This document shows positions 38,857 through 47,223 of a stretch of DNA of 47,442 bases, in pieces. Both the position numbers and the translations under genes were made by a program. Under the pieces are notes generated by a model that saw nothing but the letters and a program-made list of their open reading frames with translations, was not told where the DNA came from and searched no databases. The DNA lies in NCBI GenBank assembly GCA_964472605.1, contig CAYYLG010000002.1:1-47442 (forward strand), in the 5' to 3' direction. The first letter of the stretch is position 1. The number at the start of each line of letters is the position of its first letter. The stretch is from JANNXY01 sp964472605. GTDB taxonomy: Bacteria > Patescibacteriota > Minisyncoccia > Phycocordibacterales > CAIZIN01.

Positions 38857-39321
38857 ATGACTTCAGGTGAATATCTTACAAAAGAAAAATTCGAGGAACT
38901 AAAGCAAGAGCTTGATAACCTTAAAAGCACAAAACGCAAGGAAATAGCGGATAGTCTTGAGTATGCAAAACAACTTGGAGATCTATCTGAAAATGCTGAG
39001 TATCAGCAAGCTCGTGAAATGCAGGCTACTACAGAAGAACGTATTGCAAAGCTTGAATCTATCCTTAAATCTGCAGTAATTGTCGCTTTGCATCATAGTG
39101 ATAAAGTTGAAATTGGTTCAATTGTAACTGTCGTAAAAGAAGGTGATAAAGAAAAGAAGAATTTCAAGATTGTGGGCTCAGAAGAAGCTGATACTCTTCA
39201 AGGTAAGATTTCTTATGTTTCTCCGCTTGGCAGTGCTCTTATGGGAAAGAAAAAGGGTGAATCATTCAGCTTTTCAACTCCAAAGGGCTCTGTAAATTAT
39301 AAAATTGTTGATATAGCGTAA
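38857..39321 (+). CDS. greA: Transcription elongation factor GreA
   Basis: Rescues backtracked RNA polymerase. N-terminal coiled coil (YLTKEKFEELKQELDNLKS ... RKEIADSLEYAKQLGDLSENAEYQQAREMQ) with the tip acidic residues DLSENAEY, then the FKBP-like C-terminal domain (VGSEEADTLQGKISYVSPLGSALMGKKKGE). 154 aa, complete. Confidence 0.96.
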   Translation: MTSGEYLTKEKFEELKQELDNLKSTKRKEIADSLEYAKQLGDLSENAEYQQAREMQATTEERIAKLESILKSAVIVALHHSDKVEIGSIVTVVKEGDKEKKNFKIVGSEEADTLQGKISYVSPLGSALMGKKKGESFSFSTPKGSVNYKIVDIA

Positions 39322-39345
39322 TCGCTACGTGTTACAATAAAATAT

Positions 39346-40938
39346 ATGTTTTGGGGAGATCGCATTGTAAGCGAAATAAAAAATAAATATGCAAAAGAAA
39401 TAGCTTCAGGAAAGAAGCTTGTTGTACGTGATGAGAAAACTGCTTCGGGTAGAGTTCATGTTGGCTCTATGCGCGGTGTTGCTATACATGGAATCGTTGA
39501 CGAGATTTTGAAGGAGCAAAATGTGAATCACGAATTTTTATATGAGATAAATGATTCTGCACCGATGGATGGGTTACCAGTATATCTTGATGAAAAAGTG
39601 TACCTAGAACATATGGGTAAACCTCTATATGATGTTCCGTCACCAGATGGTAAGGCAAAGAATTTTGCAGAATATTTTGCAGAAGAATTTATGGGTGTAA
39701 TTGAGGCTACTGGATTCAATCCGACATACTACCGTTCTGGGGATTATTACAAAGAAGGAAAATTTAATGAAGCGATTCGTCTATCTTTAGAGAAAGCAGA
39801 TCTGATAAGAAAGATTTATAAGGATATATCTGGATCAGTTAAGAATGATGATTGGCTTCCTATATCTATTGTCTGCGAACAATGCGGAAAAATGGGAACA
39901 ACGAGAGCGCGAAACTTTGATGGACAAACTGTTGAATATACCTGCGGAAATTTTGTTAAGTGGGCAAGTGGATGTGGTAAAAATGGAAGAGTATCTCCTT
40001 TTGATGGTAGAGGTATTTTACCTTGGAAGGTAGAGTGGGCTGCTAAGTTTTTGGTCTTAAAAGTTGATATTGAGGGCGGAGGTAAAGACCATTCAACGAA
40101 AGGTGGTGCAAGAGAAATTGCTGATGCTATAGCGAGGCAGGTTTTTGATATTGAACCACCGCTTAACATTCCATATGAATTTTTCCAGGTTGGAGGCAAG
40201 AAAATGTCTTCATCGAAGGGGGCTGGTTCATCGTCAAAGGAAATTGCGGATTTGCTCCCAGCAGAACTTTTCCGTTTCCTCCTCATACAAAAAGAGCCAA
40301 ACAAAGTTCTAGAATTTGATCCGAACGGTGATACTGTTCCAGTACTTTTCGATAATTTCGATAGTTACGCTAAGAAATATTTTGCAGATAAAGAAAACAA
40401 AGCAGGGGATGACTTCATCCGCGCCTGGATTCTTGCTCACAAAGAGGAAGATAGGGGAAATATAACCGTGAGGCATTTGCCAAGATTTTCTACAGTAGCC
40501 TTTGTGTCACAGATGCCACACTTGGATCCCGCAAAGGAAATTGAAAAGCTTCAGGAAATTACACTGACTGATGATGATAAAAAAGAATTAGCTTATCGCA
40601 TAGAATATGTAAAAAGATGGATATCGGGATTTGCACCGGATGAATATAAATTTGAAATACAAAAAGAAGTTCCAGAAAGTGCAAAGAATTTTAATGAAAT
40701 ACAGAAAAAGGCTTTAGTAGAATTAGTTAATTATATCGAAGCAAATCAACAAATTGATGGACAAGCTTTCCATACTAAACTTCATGAGATAAAAGAAAGT
40801 TTGCAAATTGATCCGAAGGAATTTTTCTCTGCAATTTATCTATCAATTTTGAACAAAACTTCTGGTCCAAAAGCTGGCTGGTTCCTCTCTGTCCTAGACC
40901 GTGATTTTCTCATAAAAAGATTTAAAGAGGTTATATAA
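39346..40938 (+). CDS. lysS: Lysyl-tRNA synthetase, class I
   Basis: Charges tRNA-Lys. Class I type (archaeal, spirochaete and some CPR): HIGH-equivalent SGRVHVGS (residues ~24-31), zinc-type cysteines (CEQCGKMGTTRARNFDG ... CGNFVKWASGCGKNG), GGGKDHSTKGGAR and the signature KMSSSKG. 530 aa. TACAAT with TGT 7 nt before the ATG; leaderless. Confidence 0.95.
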   Translation: MFWGDRIVSEIKNKYAKEIASGKKLVVRDEKTASGRVHVGSMRGVAIHGIVDEILKEQNVNHEFLYEINDSAPMDGLPVYLDEKVYLEHMGKPLYDVPSPDGKAKNFAEYFAEEFMGVIEATGFNPTYYRSGDYYKEGKFNEAIRLSLEKADLIRKIYKDISGSVKNDDWLPISIVCEQCGKMGTTRARNFDGQTVEYTCGNFVKWASGCGKNGRVSPFDGRGILPWKVEWAAKFLVLKVDIEGGGKDHSTKGGAREIADAIARQVFDIEPPLNIPYEFFQVGGKKMSSSKGAGSSSKEIADLLPAELFRFLLIQKEPNKVLEFDPNGDTVPVLFDNFDSYAKKYFADKENKAGDDFIRAWILAHKEEDRGNITVRHLPRFSTVAFVSQMPHLDPAKEIEKLQEITLTDDDKKELAYRIEYVKRWISGFAPDEYKFEIQKEVPESAKNFNEIQKKALVELVNYIEANQQIDGQAFHTKLHEIKESLQIDPKEFFSAIYLSILNKTSGPKAGWFLSVLDRDFLIKRFKEVI

Positions 40939-40947
40939 ATAAAAATT

Positions 40948-40970
40948 CGTCTGTCACATCTTGACAAACG
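40948..40970 (-). terminator. Minus-strand terminator overlapping a stop codon
   Basis: CGTTTGTC / GACAGACG around AAGATGT, then AATTTTTATTT. The TGA stop of the 40954 gene spans the loop/right-arm junction. Confidence 0.7.
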
Positions 40971-41271
40971 GAGCGACACGCTCAAGAAAGGATGTTGTTG
41001 GGGTATACATACGGCCACCAAGAATCAGATGCCCTCGTTCAGTAAGGAATGCGAGCCACTCTTCTCCATTGTCAGACATTTTCTTTGTGTTTGTATAGAG
41101 AAAATATTCTCGGTAAGTGAACCCTTGCCACGTATCCCCAAGTTCTACAAGAAGGCCAATAATCCCACTGGCGGCTGATTCAGCTTGGCTTTTGCCAAAC
41201 GCACTTAGGAAGACCTGTTTGGTATCGATTTGGGAAGGCCGAATAGTTAAAGGAGCGGATGTTCTTTGCAT
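40954..41271 (-). CDS. Small orphan protein, 105 aa
   Basis: From the ATG at 41271: MQRTSAPLTIRPSQIDTKQV ... FLERVAPFVKM. A central hydrophobic ESAASGIIGLLVELGD segment and GFTYREYFLYTNT. No family recognised. A GTG at 41289 would extend it by six residues. Possible promoter TTTACA-16-TAATGT upstream. The gene is more GC-rich than its neighbours, and its stop is embedded in the terminator. Confidence 0.55.
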   Translation of the reverse strand: MQRTSAPLTIRPSQIDTKQVFLSAFGKSQAESAASGIIGLLVELGDTWQGFTYREYFLYTNTKKMSDNGEEWLAFLTERGHLILGGRMYTPTTSFLERVAPFVKM

Positions 41272-41370
41272 AGTTTTTCTGTAATCCACATTACACTTTT
41301 ACTTACTTTTGTAAAGGTTCATTTACTTTTACTATTTTTATTTTGTAATGTAATTCTAGAGGGAAAAAGG

Positions 41371-41440
41371 TGGATAAGTGTGTTGGCGAGAGGGAGGGGG
41401 TGGTATAAAATGGTACGAGGTGGGAAAGAGTGGTATACTC
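41371..41440 (+). promoter_or_regulatory. MraZ operator: ladder of 10-bp repeats over the dcw promoter
   Basis: TGG-type repeats recur every 10 bp: TGGATA (41371), TGGTAT (41401), TGGTAC (41411), TGGGAA (41421), TGGTAT (41431), with degenerate units at 41381 and 41391. The last unit overlaps the -10 box TATACT (41434-41439). Helically phased TGG repeats are the known target type of MraZ, so autorepression of the cluster is expected. Confidence 0.85.
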
Positions 41441-41456
41441 AAAATAAATCAAAAAT

Positions 41457-41891
41457 ATGTTTATCGGCGAATATACACACAAATCAGATGACAAAAAAAG
41501 AATCTCTCTACCGTCAAAGTGGAGAAAGGATTTTGGAAAGAAACTTGTTATCACCCACGGATTAGATCGTTGTCTCTTTGCATATAGTCCCAAGGAATGG
41601 AATAAGATTTCCGAGAAGCTTTCAAACTTAGGAATGCTCGATTCTGCTTCAAGGGGTTTCAACAGATTCATGCTCGCCTCAGCTACAGAGTGCGAGGTCG
41701 ACTCTAACGGACGCATCCTAATTCCTGATCACTTGAGGGAATTTGCGACACTAACGGAGAAGGTTGTGTTCGCAGGTGTTGGTCCTAGAGTCGAAGTTTG
41801 GAATGAATCTGCTTGGAAATCATACAAAGATAAGATTTCTAAAGAAGCTGATTCTCTAGCAGAGAAGCTTGGAGAAATCGGCGCCATCTAG
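41457..41891 (+). CDS. mraZ: Transcriptional regulator MraZ
   Basis: AbrB-like ring-forming DNA-binding protein at the head of the division and cell wall cluster. FIGEYTHKSDDKKRISLPSKWR and SNGRILIPDHLREFA are its two DXXXR-type halves. 144 aa. A/T-rich leader of about 11 nt without a Shine-Dalgarno sequence (ATCAAAAATATG). It binds the repeat ladder upstream by family analogy. Confidence 0.95.
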   Translation: MFIGEYTHKSDDKKRISLPSKWRKDFGKKLVITHGLDRCLFAYSPKEWNKISEKLSNLGMLDSASRGFNRFMLASATECEVDSNGRILIPDHLREFATLTEKVVFAGVGPRVEVWNESAWKSYKDKISKEADSLAEKLGEIGAI

Positions 41892-41894
41892 TCT

Positions 41895-42776
41895 ATGCAT
41901 ATACCAGTACTTTTACATGAATCAATTGACAGTTTACACCTAATGAAAGGTGACATTGTTATAGATGCCACAGTTGGCGAAGCTGGACATTCTAAAGCAA
42001 TTGCAGAGGCCATAGGGGATAGTGGAACACTTATTTGCTTTGATGCAGATAATGAAGCACTCCTAAGAGCTGAGGAAAATCTGAAATCATTTAAAGGAAA
42101 GAAATTTTTTATAAATGATAACTTTAGAAATCTTAAAGAAAATGTAAATCAGCTCGGTATAGAGAGTGTAAACAAAATCTTCATGGACTTGGGAGTTGGA
42201 AGTCATACCTATGACCGAGGTTTGGGTTTTAGCTTCATGAAGAATGAGCCACTCAAGATGACCCTAGATGGTTCACAGTCACTTACTGCATACGATGTAG
42301 TAAATACTTGGGCTGAGGAGAGTCTTGCAGATATTATCTACGGCTTTGGTGAGGAGAGATTTTCTAGGAGGATAGCACGAGCGATTGTTACCGCGCGTGA
42401 ATTAAGTCCAATAGAAACTTCAGGTTCCTTAGCAGAGATAGTAAAGAGAGCCGTGCCTGCTGCAAGTCGCTTCGGTAAAACACATCCTGCTACAAAAACA
42501 TTTCAAGCTATACGAATCGCAGTTAACGATGAGCTTGGAGCGCTTTCTGAGGGCTTGGAGACAGGATTTGAATTGCTAGAGAAGGATGGGATTTTATCAG
42601 TAATAAGTTTCCATAGTTTGGAAGACAGAATTGTCAAAAGATTCGTTGGAGAAAAGGTAGAGAGGGAAGAGGGTAAGGCACTATCGAAAAAGCCTTTAGT
42701 CCCGACTGAGGATGAGGTTAGGACTAATCCGAGATCAAGAAGTGCCAAATTAAGAGCAGTACAAAAAATAATTTAA
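41895..42776 (+). CDS. rsmH: 16S rRNA (cytosine(1402)-N4)-methyltransferase RsmH
   Basis: Methylates C1402 in the P-site of 16S rRNA. HIPVLLHESIDSLHLMKGDIVIDATVGEAGHSKAI (motif I), IFMDLGVGSHTYDRGLGFSF, then RIARAIVTARELSPIETSGSLAEIV and SFHSLEDRIVKRF. 293 aa. Three bases after mraZ. Confidence 0.95.
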   Translation: MHIPVLLHESIDSLHLMKGDIVIDATVGEAGHSKAIAEAIGDSGTLICFDADNEALLRAEENLKSFKGKKFFINDNFRNLKENVNQLGIESVNKIFMDLGVGSHTYDRGLGFSFMKNEPLKMTLDGSQSLTAYDVVNTWAEESLADIIYGFGEERFSRRIARAIVTARELSPIETSGSLAEIVKRAVPAASRFGKTHPATKTFQAIRIAVNDELGALSEGLETGFELLEKDGILSVISFHSLEDRIVKRFVGEKVEREEGKALSKKPLVPTEDEVRTNPRSRSAKLRAVQKII

Positions 42777-42780
42777 AAAT

Positions 42781-43089
42781 ATGATAAGAACATTGAGCCT
42801 ATACACAAACCAAGAAAACATCGTGAAAGGATTGGGAATCTTGTGTTGTGTATGTGTTTGCATGTACGGACTAATGATTGGAACCATAATGAAGAATGCT
42901 GGTGAGTATACTTCTATCTCACAATCAATCTCAAAGACAACTAGTGATTTGGCTGAACTAGAATTCGAATATATTTCACTTAAGCAATCAGTAACTTTGG
43001 AGCGTGCTATTGAACTTGGTTTCGTAAATGTTGCTGAACCAGAATTCGTTGCGTTGTCAGGCAACTCTACAGTATCGCTGAATAGATAA
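42781..43089 (+). CDS. ftsL: FtsL-like division protein
   Basis: 102 residues. Cytosolic tail, one membrane helix (residues ~17-40, cysteine-rich GLGILCCVCVCMYGLMIGTI) and an external helical heptad stretch (ISKTTSDLAELEFEYISLKQ) ending TLERAIELGFVNV, the FtsL pattern. The assignment rests on topology and on its position between rsmH and ftsI. Confidence 0.75.
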   Translation: MIRTLSLYTNQENIVKGLGILCCVCVCMYGLMIGTIMKNAGEYTSISQSISKTTSDLAELEFEYISLKQSVTLERAIELGFVNVAEPEFVALSGNSTVSLNR

Positions 43090-43109
43090 AATTGTTGTAG
43101 AGTATTCAT

Positions 43110-44816
43110 ATGTCGCATGTTACAGAGAGTCGCATTAGATTTCTATCATTTCCGATTATTTTAGTTGCACTCGTTATTGTTGGTAGACTTTATTTTGTTC
43201 AGGTTGTAAGCGGTAGTTCATATACAGAGCGTGCCGATAGGCAGTACGTAAGACCGTATACAAATCTATTTGATCGTGGATCAATATTTTTCCAAACTCG
43301 TGATGGTGACTTGATTGCTGCAGCGGGACTTAAAACTGGTTATACAGTATCAATTAATCCAACCAGAGTTCAGTATCCAGAAGTAGCGTATAAGGAGTTA
43401 TCTAAGTTTATAGAAATCGATGAGAAAGAGTTTTTGGAGAAGGCAAATAAAAAGAAGGATCCTTATGAAGAAATTGAAAGAAGGATAGATAAAGAAATTG
43501 CAGATAAAATAACAGAGGCCAAGATTCCTGGAGTTGATTTGTACAAGGAGAGATGGAGGTATTATCCAGGTGACAAAACCGCTTCGCATACTATAGGTTT
43601 TTTATCATTTAAAGGAGATAAGCTTGGTGCTTATTATGGACTAGAGAATAAATATGATGATGTTCTTTCACGAGATAGTCATGAAATGTATGCAAATTTC
43701 TTTACGGAAATCCTTCACGGTATAAATAAAACAGTTTTGCAGAAACAGAGTCTAGAGGGGGATATTGTACTTACCATAGAACCAACTGTGGAGGGTTATG
43801 TTGAGGATCAGGTTAGAGAAGTCAGAAACAAATTTTCTTCCGATGAAACAGGAGCTGTGGTTATAGATCCAAAAACTGGAGAAATAGTTGCTATGGCACT
43901 TGCACCAGACTTTGATCCAAATAACACCAAGGATACATCTAGTGCTAGTGTCTTTGCAAACAAGCTTGTAGAGAATGTGTATGAAATGGGATCAATTTTG
44001 AAACCAATCACTGTTGCGTCCGGTATCGATGCTGGGGTCATAAATAAAGATACAACATATAATGACAAAGGTTTTGCAGTCTATGATAAGGCAACGATTT
44101 ATAACTATGACAAAAAAGGTCGTGGTGTAGTAAATATGCAGGTTGCGTTAAACAATTCACTAAATACTGGTATGGCATTTATTGTTGAGAAAATGGGTAA
44201 AGATAATTTCACTGAATATTTCAAGAAGTTTGGAATAAGCTCAAAGACAAATATTGATTTACCATATGAATCTTCACCACTAGCAAATAACCTCGATAGT
44301 TCTCGTATGATTGAACACGTAACTGCATCTTTCGGTCAGGGAATCGCTCTTACACCCGTAGGTATCGCTAGATCACTTTCTATACTTGCAAACGGCGGTT
44401 ACATGATCACTCCTCATGTTGTAAAACAAATTAAATATAATATTGGAACAACAAAAGATATTGGTACAGAAAAAGGCGAGCAAGTTATAAAACCAGAAAC
44501 CAGTGAAGAGATAACTAGAATGCTTGTAACCGTCGTGGATAAGGCCCTTCTTGAAGGAAAGATTAAGCATGATAGGTATGCCATAGCCGCCAAGACTGGA
44601 ACTGCCCAGATTGCCAGCCCAAATGGAGGGTATTATGAGGATAGATATCTGCATTCATTTTTTGGCTATTTCCCAGCTTATAACCCACGCTTCTTGGTAT
44701 TTATGTATACAGTTAACCCAAAAGGTGTAGAATATGCCTCACATTCGCTTACAGAGCCATTTGCCAAGATAACGGACTTTCTTATAAGCTATTACAATAT
44801 CCCGCCAGATCGATAA
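43110..44816 (+). CDS. ftsI: Septal transpeptidase FtsI (penicillin-binding protein 3)
   Basis: Class B PBP of the divisome. Anchor at residues ~14-32 (FPIILVALVIVGRLYFVQVV), DRGSIFFQTRDGDLIAAA, transpeptidase motifs SxxK in YEMGSILKPITVASG, SxN in LNNSLNTGMAFIV, KTG in IAAKTGTAQIASP. 568 aa, complete. 20 nt after the ftsL-like gene. Confidence 0.94.
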   Translation: MSHVTESRIRFLSFPIILVALVIVGRLYFVQVVSGSSYTERADRQYVRPYTNLFDRGSIFFQTRDGDLIAAAGLKTGYTVSINPTRVQYPEVAYKELSKFIEIDEKEFLEKANKKKDPYEEIERRIDKEIADKITEAKIPGVDLYKERWRYYPGDKTASHTIGFLSFKGDKLGAYYGLENKYDDVLSRDSHEMYANFFTEILHGINKTVLQKQSLEGDIVLTIEPTVEGYVEDQVREVRNKFSSDETGAVVIDPKTGEIVAMALAPDFDPNNTKDTSSASVFANKLVENVYEMGSILKPITVASGIDAGVINKDTTYNDKGFAVYDKATIYNYDKKGRGVVNMQVALNNSLNTGMAFIVEKMGKDNFTEYFKKFGISSKTNIDLPYESSPLANNLDSSRMIEHVTASFGQGIALTPVGIARSLSILANGGYMITPHVVKQIKYNIGTTKDIGTEKGEQVIKPETSEEITRMLVTVVDKALLEGKIKHDRYAIAAKTGTAQIASPNGGYYEDRYLHSFFGYFPAYNPRFLVFMYTVNPKGVEYASHSLTEPFAKITDFLISYYNIPPDR

Positions 44817-44820
44817 TCAT

Positions 44821-46113
44821 ATGAAGAATTTACTTAAGAAAATAATAGTTTGGAAACTTAAAGTCGCTTCAAAGATAGTTCTAAAACGATATAAGCCAAA
44901 GATTATTGCTGTCTCAGGTAGTGTTGGTAAATCATCAACAAAGGATGCTATATATCAGGCAATACATTCATTTGTCCCAACTCGTAAAAGTCAAAAAAGT
45001 TTCAATAGTGAAATTGGTTTGCCGTTAACTATTTTGGATTTACCTACTGCTTGGTCGAGCCCAATAGGTTGGAGCAAAAACTTTTTTGAAATAGCACAAA
45101 GAATAATTTTTGGCTATAAGTTGTATCCAAAGGTTTTGATTCTCGAAGTTGGTTCAGATAGACCTGGGGATATAGACAGAATCATTAAATGGCTTTCTGT
45201 AGATATTGTTGTCATGACTCGATGTCCGGAGATTCCTGTACATGTTGAATATTTTAAAAATCCACATGAATTAAATGAAGAAGACTTGAAAATAATTAAG
45301 TCCTTAAAAAAGGATGGTGTAGCAATTATGAATAAGGATGATGAGATAATATCTGATTATGTAGGTAGAGTAGAAGGCAAGGTCTTAACCTATGGTTTTG
45401 ATGATAATGCGGAGATAAAGGCCAGCGAACTTGAATATGTGTATGAAGATAATTTACCAAAAGGATTTAAGTTTTTAATCCAGGGTGGTGGAGAGAAATA
45501 TGAGATGAATGTTAATCATATATTAGGTAAGCATCATGCGTATCCAATACTTGCTGGAGTTGCTGTGGCAAAAAGCCTCGGTTTCTCAGTGCAAAACGCA
45601 GTAGATAATTTGAAGAAAAATATTTCTCCGAAGGGAAGAATGAATTTAATTCCAGGAATTCATCATAGTCTAATCATAGATGATACATACAACGCTTCGC
45701 CGGTAGCACTTGAGGAGGCTCTTAATGCACTAGAGAGTGTACAAACAGTTGGTAAAAAGATTTGTATACTAGGCGATATGCTTGAGCTAGGTAAATTTAC
45801 CGAGAGTGAGCATAAAAGATTGGGGGCAAAGGCATCAATGATTTGCGATGCGCTCATCACCGTTGGATTGCGTGCAGAAGACTTTGCTCATGGAGCTAAG
45901 GAAGCTCATATGCATCATGGAAAAATTCATATGTATAAGCATACAGATGAAGCGGGAGATTATGTGCATAAGAAAATTGCAAAGGGGGATATAGTGTTAG
46001 TGAAAGGCTCTCAAGGTGCTCGTATGGAAAAGATTGTTAAGAAGATTATGGCAGAACCGGCTAGGGCAAAGGAGTTACTTGTAAGGCAAGAAGATATTTG
46101 GGAAAGGAAGTAA
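44821..46113 (+). CDS. murF: UDP-N-acetylmuramoyl-tripeptide--D-Ala-D-Ala ligase MurF
   Basis: Adds D-Ala-D-Ala to the peptidoglycan precursor. P-loop VSGSVGKSSTKDAI (residues ~33-46), ILEVGSDRPGDIDRI, IDDTYNASPVALEEALNAL (Mur ligase C-terminal signature), ILGDMLELGKFTESEH and VLVKGSQGARMEKIV. 430 aa. The first two enzyme motifs are slightly atypical (EVGSD for EMG), but MurF is the best match. Last gene of the cluster here. Confidence 0.88.
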   Translation: MKNLLKKIIVWKLKVASKIVLKRYKPKIIAVSGSVGKSSTKDAIYQAIHSFVPTRKSQKSFNSEIGLPLTILDLPTAWSSPIGWSKNFFEIAQRIIFGYKLYPKVLILEVGSDRPGDIDRIIKWLSVDIVVMTRCPEIPVHVEYFKNPHELNEEDLKIIKSLKKDGVAIMNKDDEIISDYVGRVEGKVLTYGFDDNAEIKASELEYVYEDNLPKGFKFLIQGGGEKYEMNVNHILGKHHAYPILAGVAVAKSLGFSVQNAVDNLKKNISPKGRMNLIPGIHHSLIIDDTYNASPVALEEALNALESVQTVGKKICILGDMLELGKFTESEHKRLGAKASMICDALITVGLRAEDFAHGAKEAHMHHGKIHMYKHTDEAGDYVHKKIAKGDIVLVKGSQGARMEKIVKKIMAEPARAKELLVRQEDIWERK

Positions 46114-46116
46114 GGT

Positions 46117-46419
46117 TTAGTTAATGAAAATTATCGAAGCAAATACGACGAATGTTAATAATCCAAAAGTTACAAGTGTTTTAGTAAAATAAGATATAGC
46201 CTCGGTTTTTTTGTTCTCAATCAGAAGCACGACTGGCTTATAAAAGAAAATCAAAGCCATGAAGGCAACAGAAAATACTAGTAATGAAAGTGCTCCAATT
46301 GGATCAACGAAAGAGTCTGGGGTATTTCCGCGAACCTTTTCAAGATAATTAAAGAACAATGCAATTAAGCAAATATATGCGGTAGCACTTAGGGCACTTA
46401 AATAAGGATTCAATTTCAT
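46117..46419 (-). CDS. Membrane protein, 100 aa
   Basis: Three hydrophobic segments (ALSATAYICLIALFFNYL, IGALSLLVFSVAFMALIFFY, TLVTFGLLTFVVFASIIFI) with a short conserved-looking loop EKVRGNTPDSFVDP. No named family; this type is familiar from CPR genomes. TGT-TATAAT on the minus strand ends 6 nt before the ATG. It converges with murF, 3 nt between stops. Confidence 0.7.
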   Translation of the reverse strand: MKLNPYLSALSATAYICLIALFFNYLEKVRGNTPDSFVDPIGALSLLVFSVAFMALIFFYKPVVLLIENKKTEAISYFTKTLVTFGLLTFVVFASIIFIN

Positions 46420-46425
46420 GAGGTT

Positions 46426-46431
46426 ATTATA
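46426..46431 (-). promoter_or_regulatory. Extended -10 box of the 46117 gene
   Basis: Minus-strand TGT-TATAAT, 6 nt before the ATG at 46419; leaderless. Confidence 0.6.
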
Positions 46432-46491
46432 ACACTAGGATGGTGGTTTTGTCGTACTTCACATGTCTTATTCTGATAGTAAATATAACGA

Positions 46492-47223
46492 ATGTTTGGT
46501 AGTCTTCTACTAATGATAAACGACAGTATAATGGATTTAATATTGAATAGACTAAACATATCCGCAAAAGAACTAGAGGATTTCTCTGGCTATTACAATG
46601 ATGATTATAATGCCTATGGTAATGAAGTGTACGAGGATATAAAAGTACGTTTAGTTCATTTAGATAATTTTCTAAAGGGTAATTTTTGGAATAATCGTTT
46701 TTATTTTCTTTGGAGAGATTTTTATAATTATGGTGAAATAGTTGATATTGGTTTTAGTGTGCCGTATCTACCAATATATTTACTTAACATAAATGATATG
46801 CATAAACTTCCACGACTCATATATGTTGATGGAAATAAAACTTCAGAAAAGATGGCGAGGATCATTTTAGAAGCATTGAATATTGAGGCTCAATTTGTTG
46901 TAGGGGATGCACAAGATAATGGTACTTGGAATGACATAAAGAAAATTGTTTCTGATAGGAAAAGATTATTTACTGCATTTGAGACAATTGAACATTTTGA
47001 TAGGCCTGAATTATTTTGGGAAGAAATTAGTCATTTTAAGGGTGACCATTTAATACTTAGTTTACCAATTGGTCCAAAGATTCCTTCCCATCACTCAGTG
47101 TTTCAAAGTGAATCTGAAATAGTGGAATATCTTGAAAAATACTTGGATATAAAAGAAAGTAAGTTATTTAGCTCAGATGAAAGCAGCTATGTAATCTATA
47201 CCGCATTAGGTGTAATAAAATAG
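46492..47223 (+). CDS. Probable SAM-dependent methyltransferase, divergent
   Basis: 243 residues. The central Rossmann pattern is visible: EIVDIGFSVPYLPIYLL (motif I position, glycines reduced), RLIYVDGNKTSEKMARI, AQFVVGDAQDNGTWND, and the strong motif LFTAFETIEHFDRPELFWEEIS, as in class I methyltransferases. The substrate is unknown. The start is unsure: 46492 or the ATG at 46513 (MINDSIMDL); neither has a clear box, though TATAAC and TAGTCT lie nearby. Confidence 0.6.
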   Translation: MFGSLLLMINDSIMDLILNRLNISAKELEDFSGYYNDDYNAYGNEVYEDIKVRLVHLDNFLKGNFWNNRFYFLWRDFYNYGEIVDIGFSVPYLPIYLLNINDMHKLPRLIYVDGNKTSEKMARIILEALNIEAQFVVGDAQDNGTWNDIKKIVSDRKRLFTAFETIEHFDRPELFWEEISHFKGDHLILSLPIGPKIPSHHSVFQSESEIVEYLEKYLDIKESKLFSSDESSYVIYTALGVIK

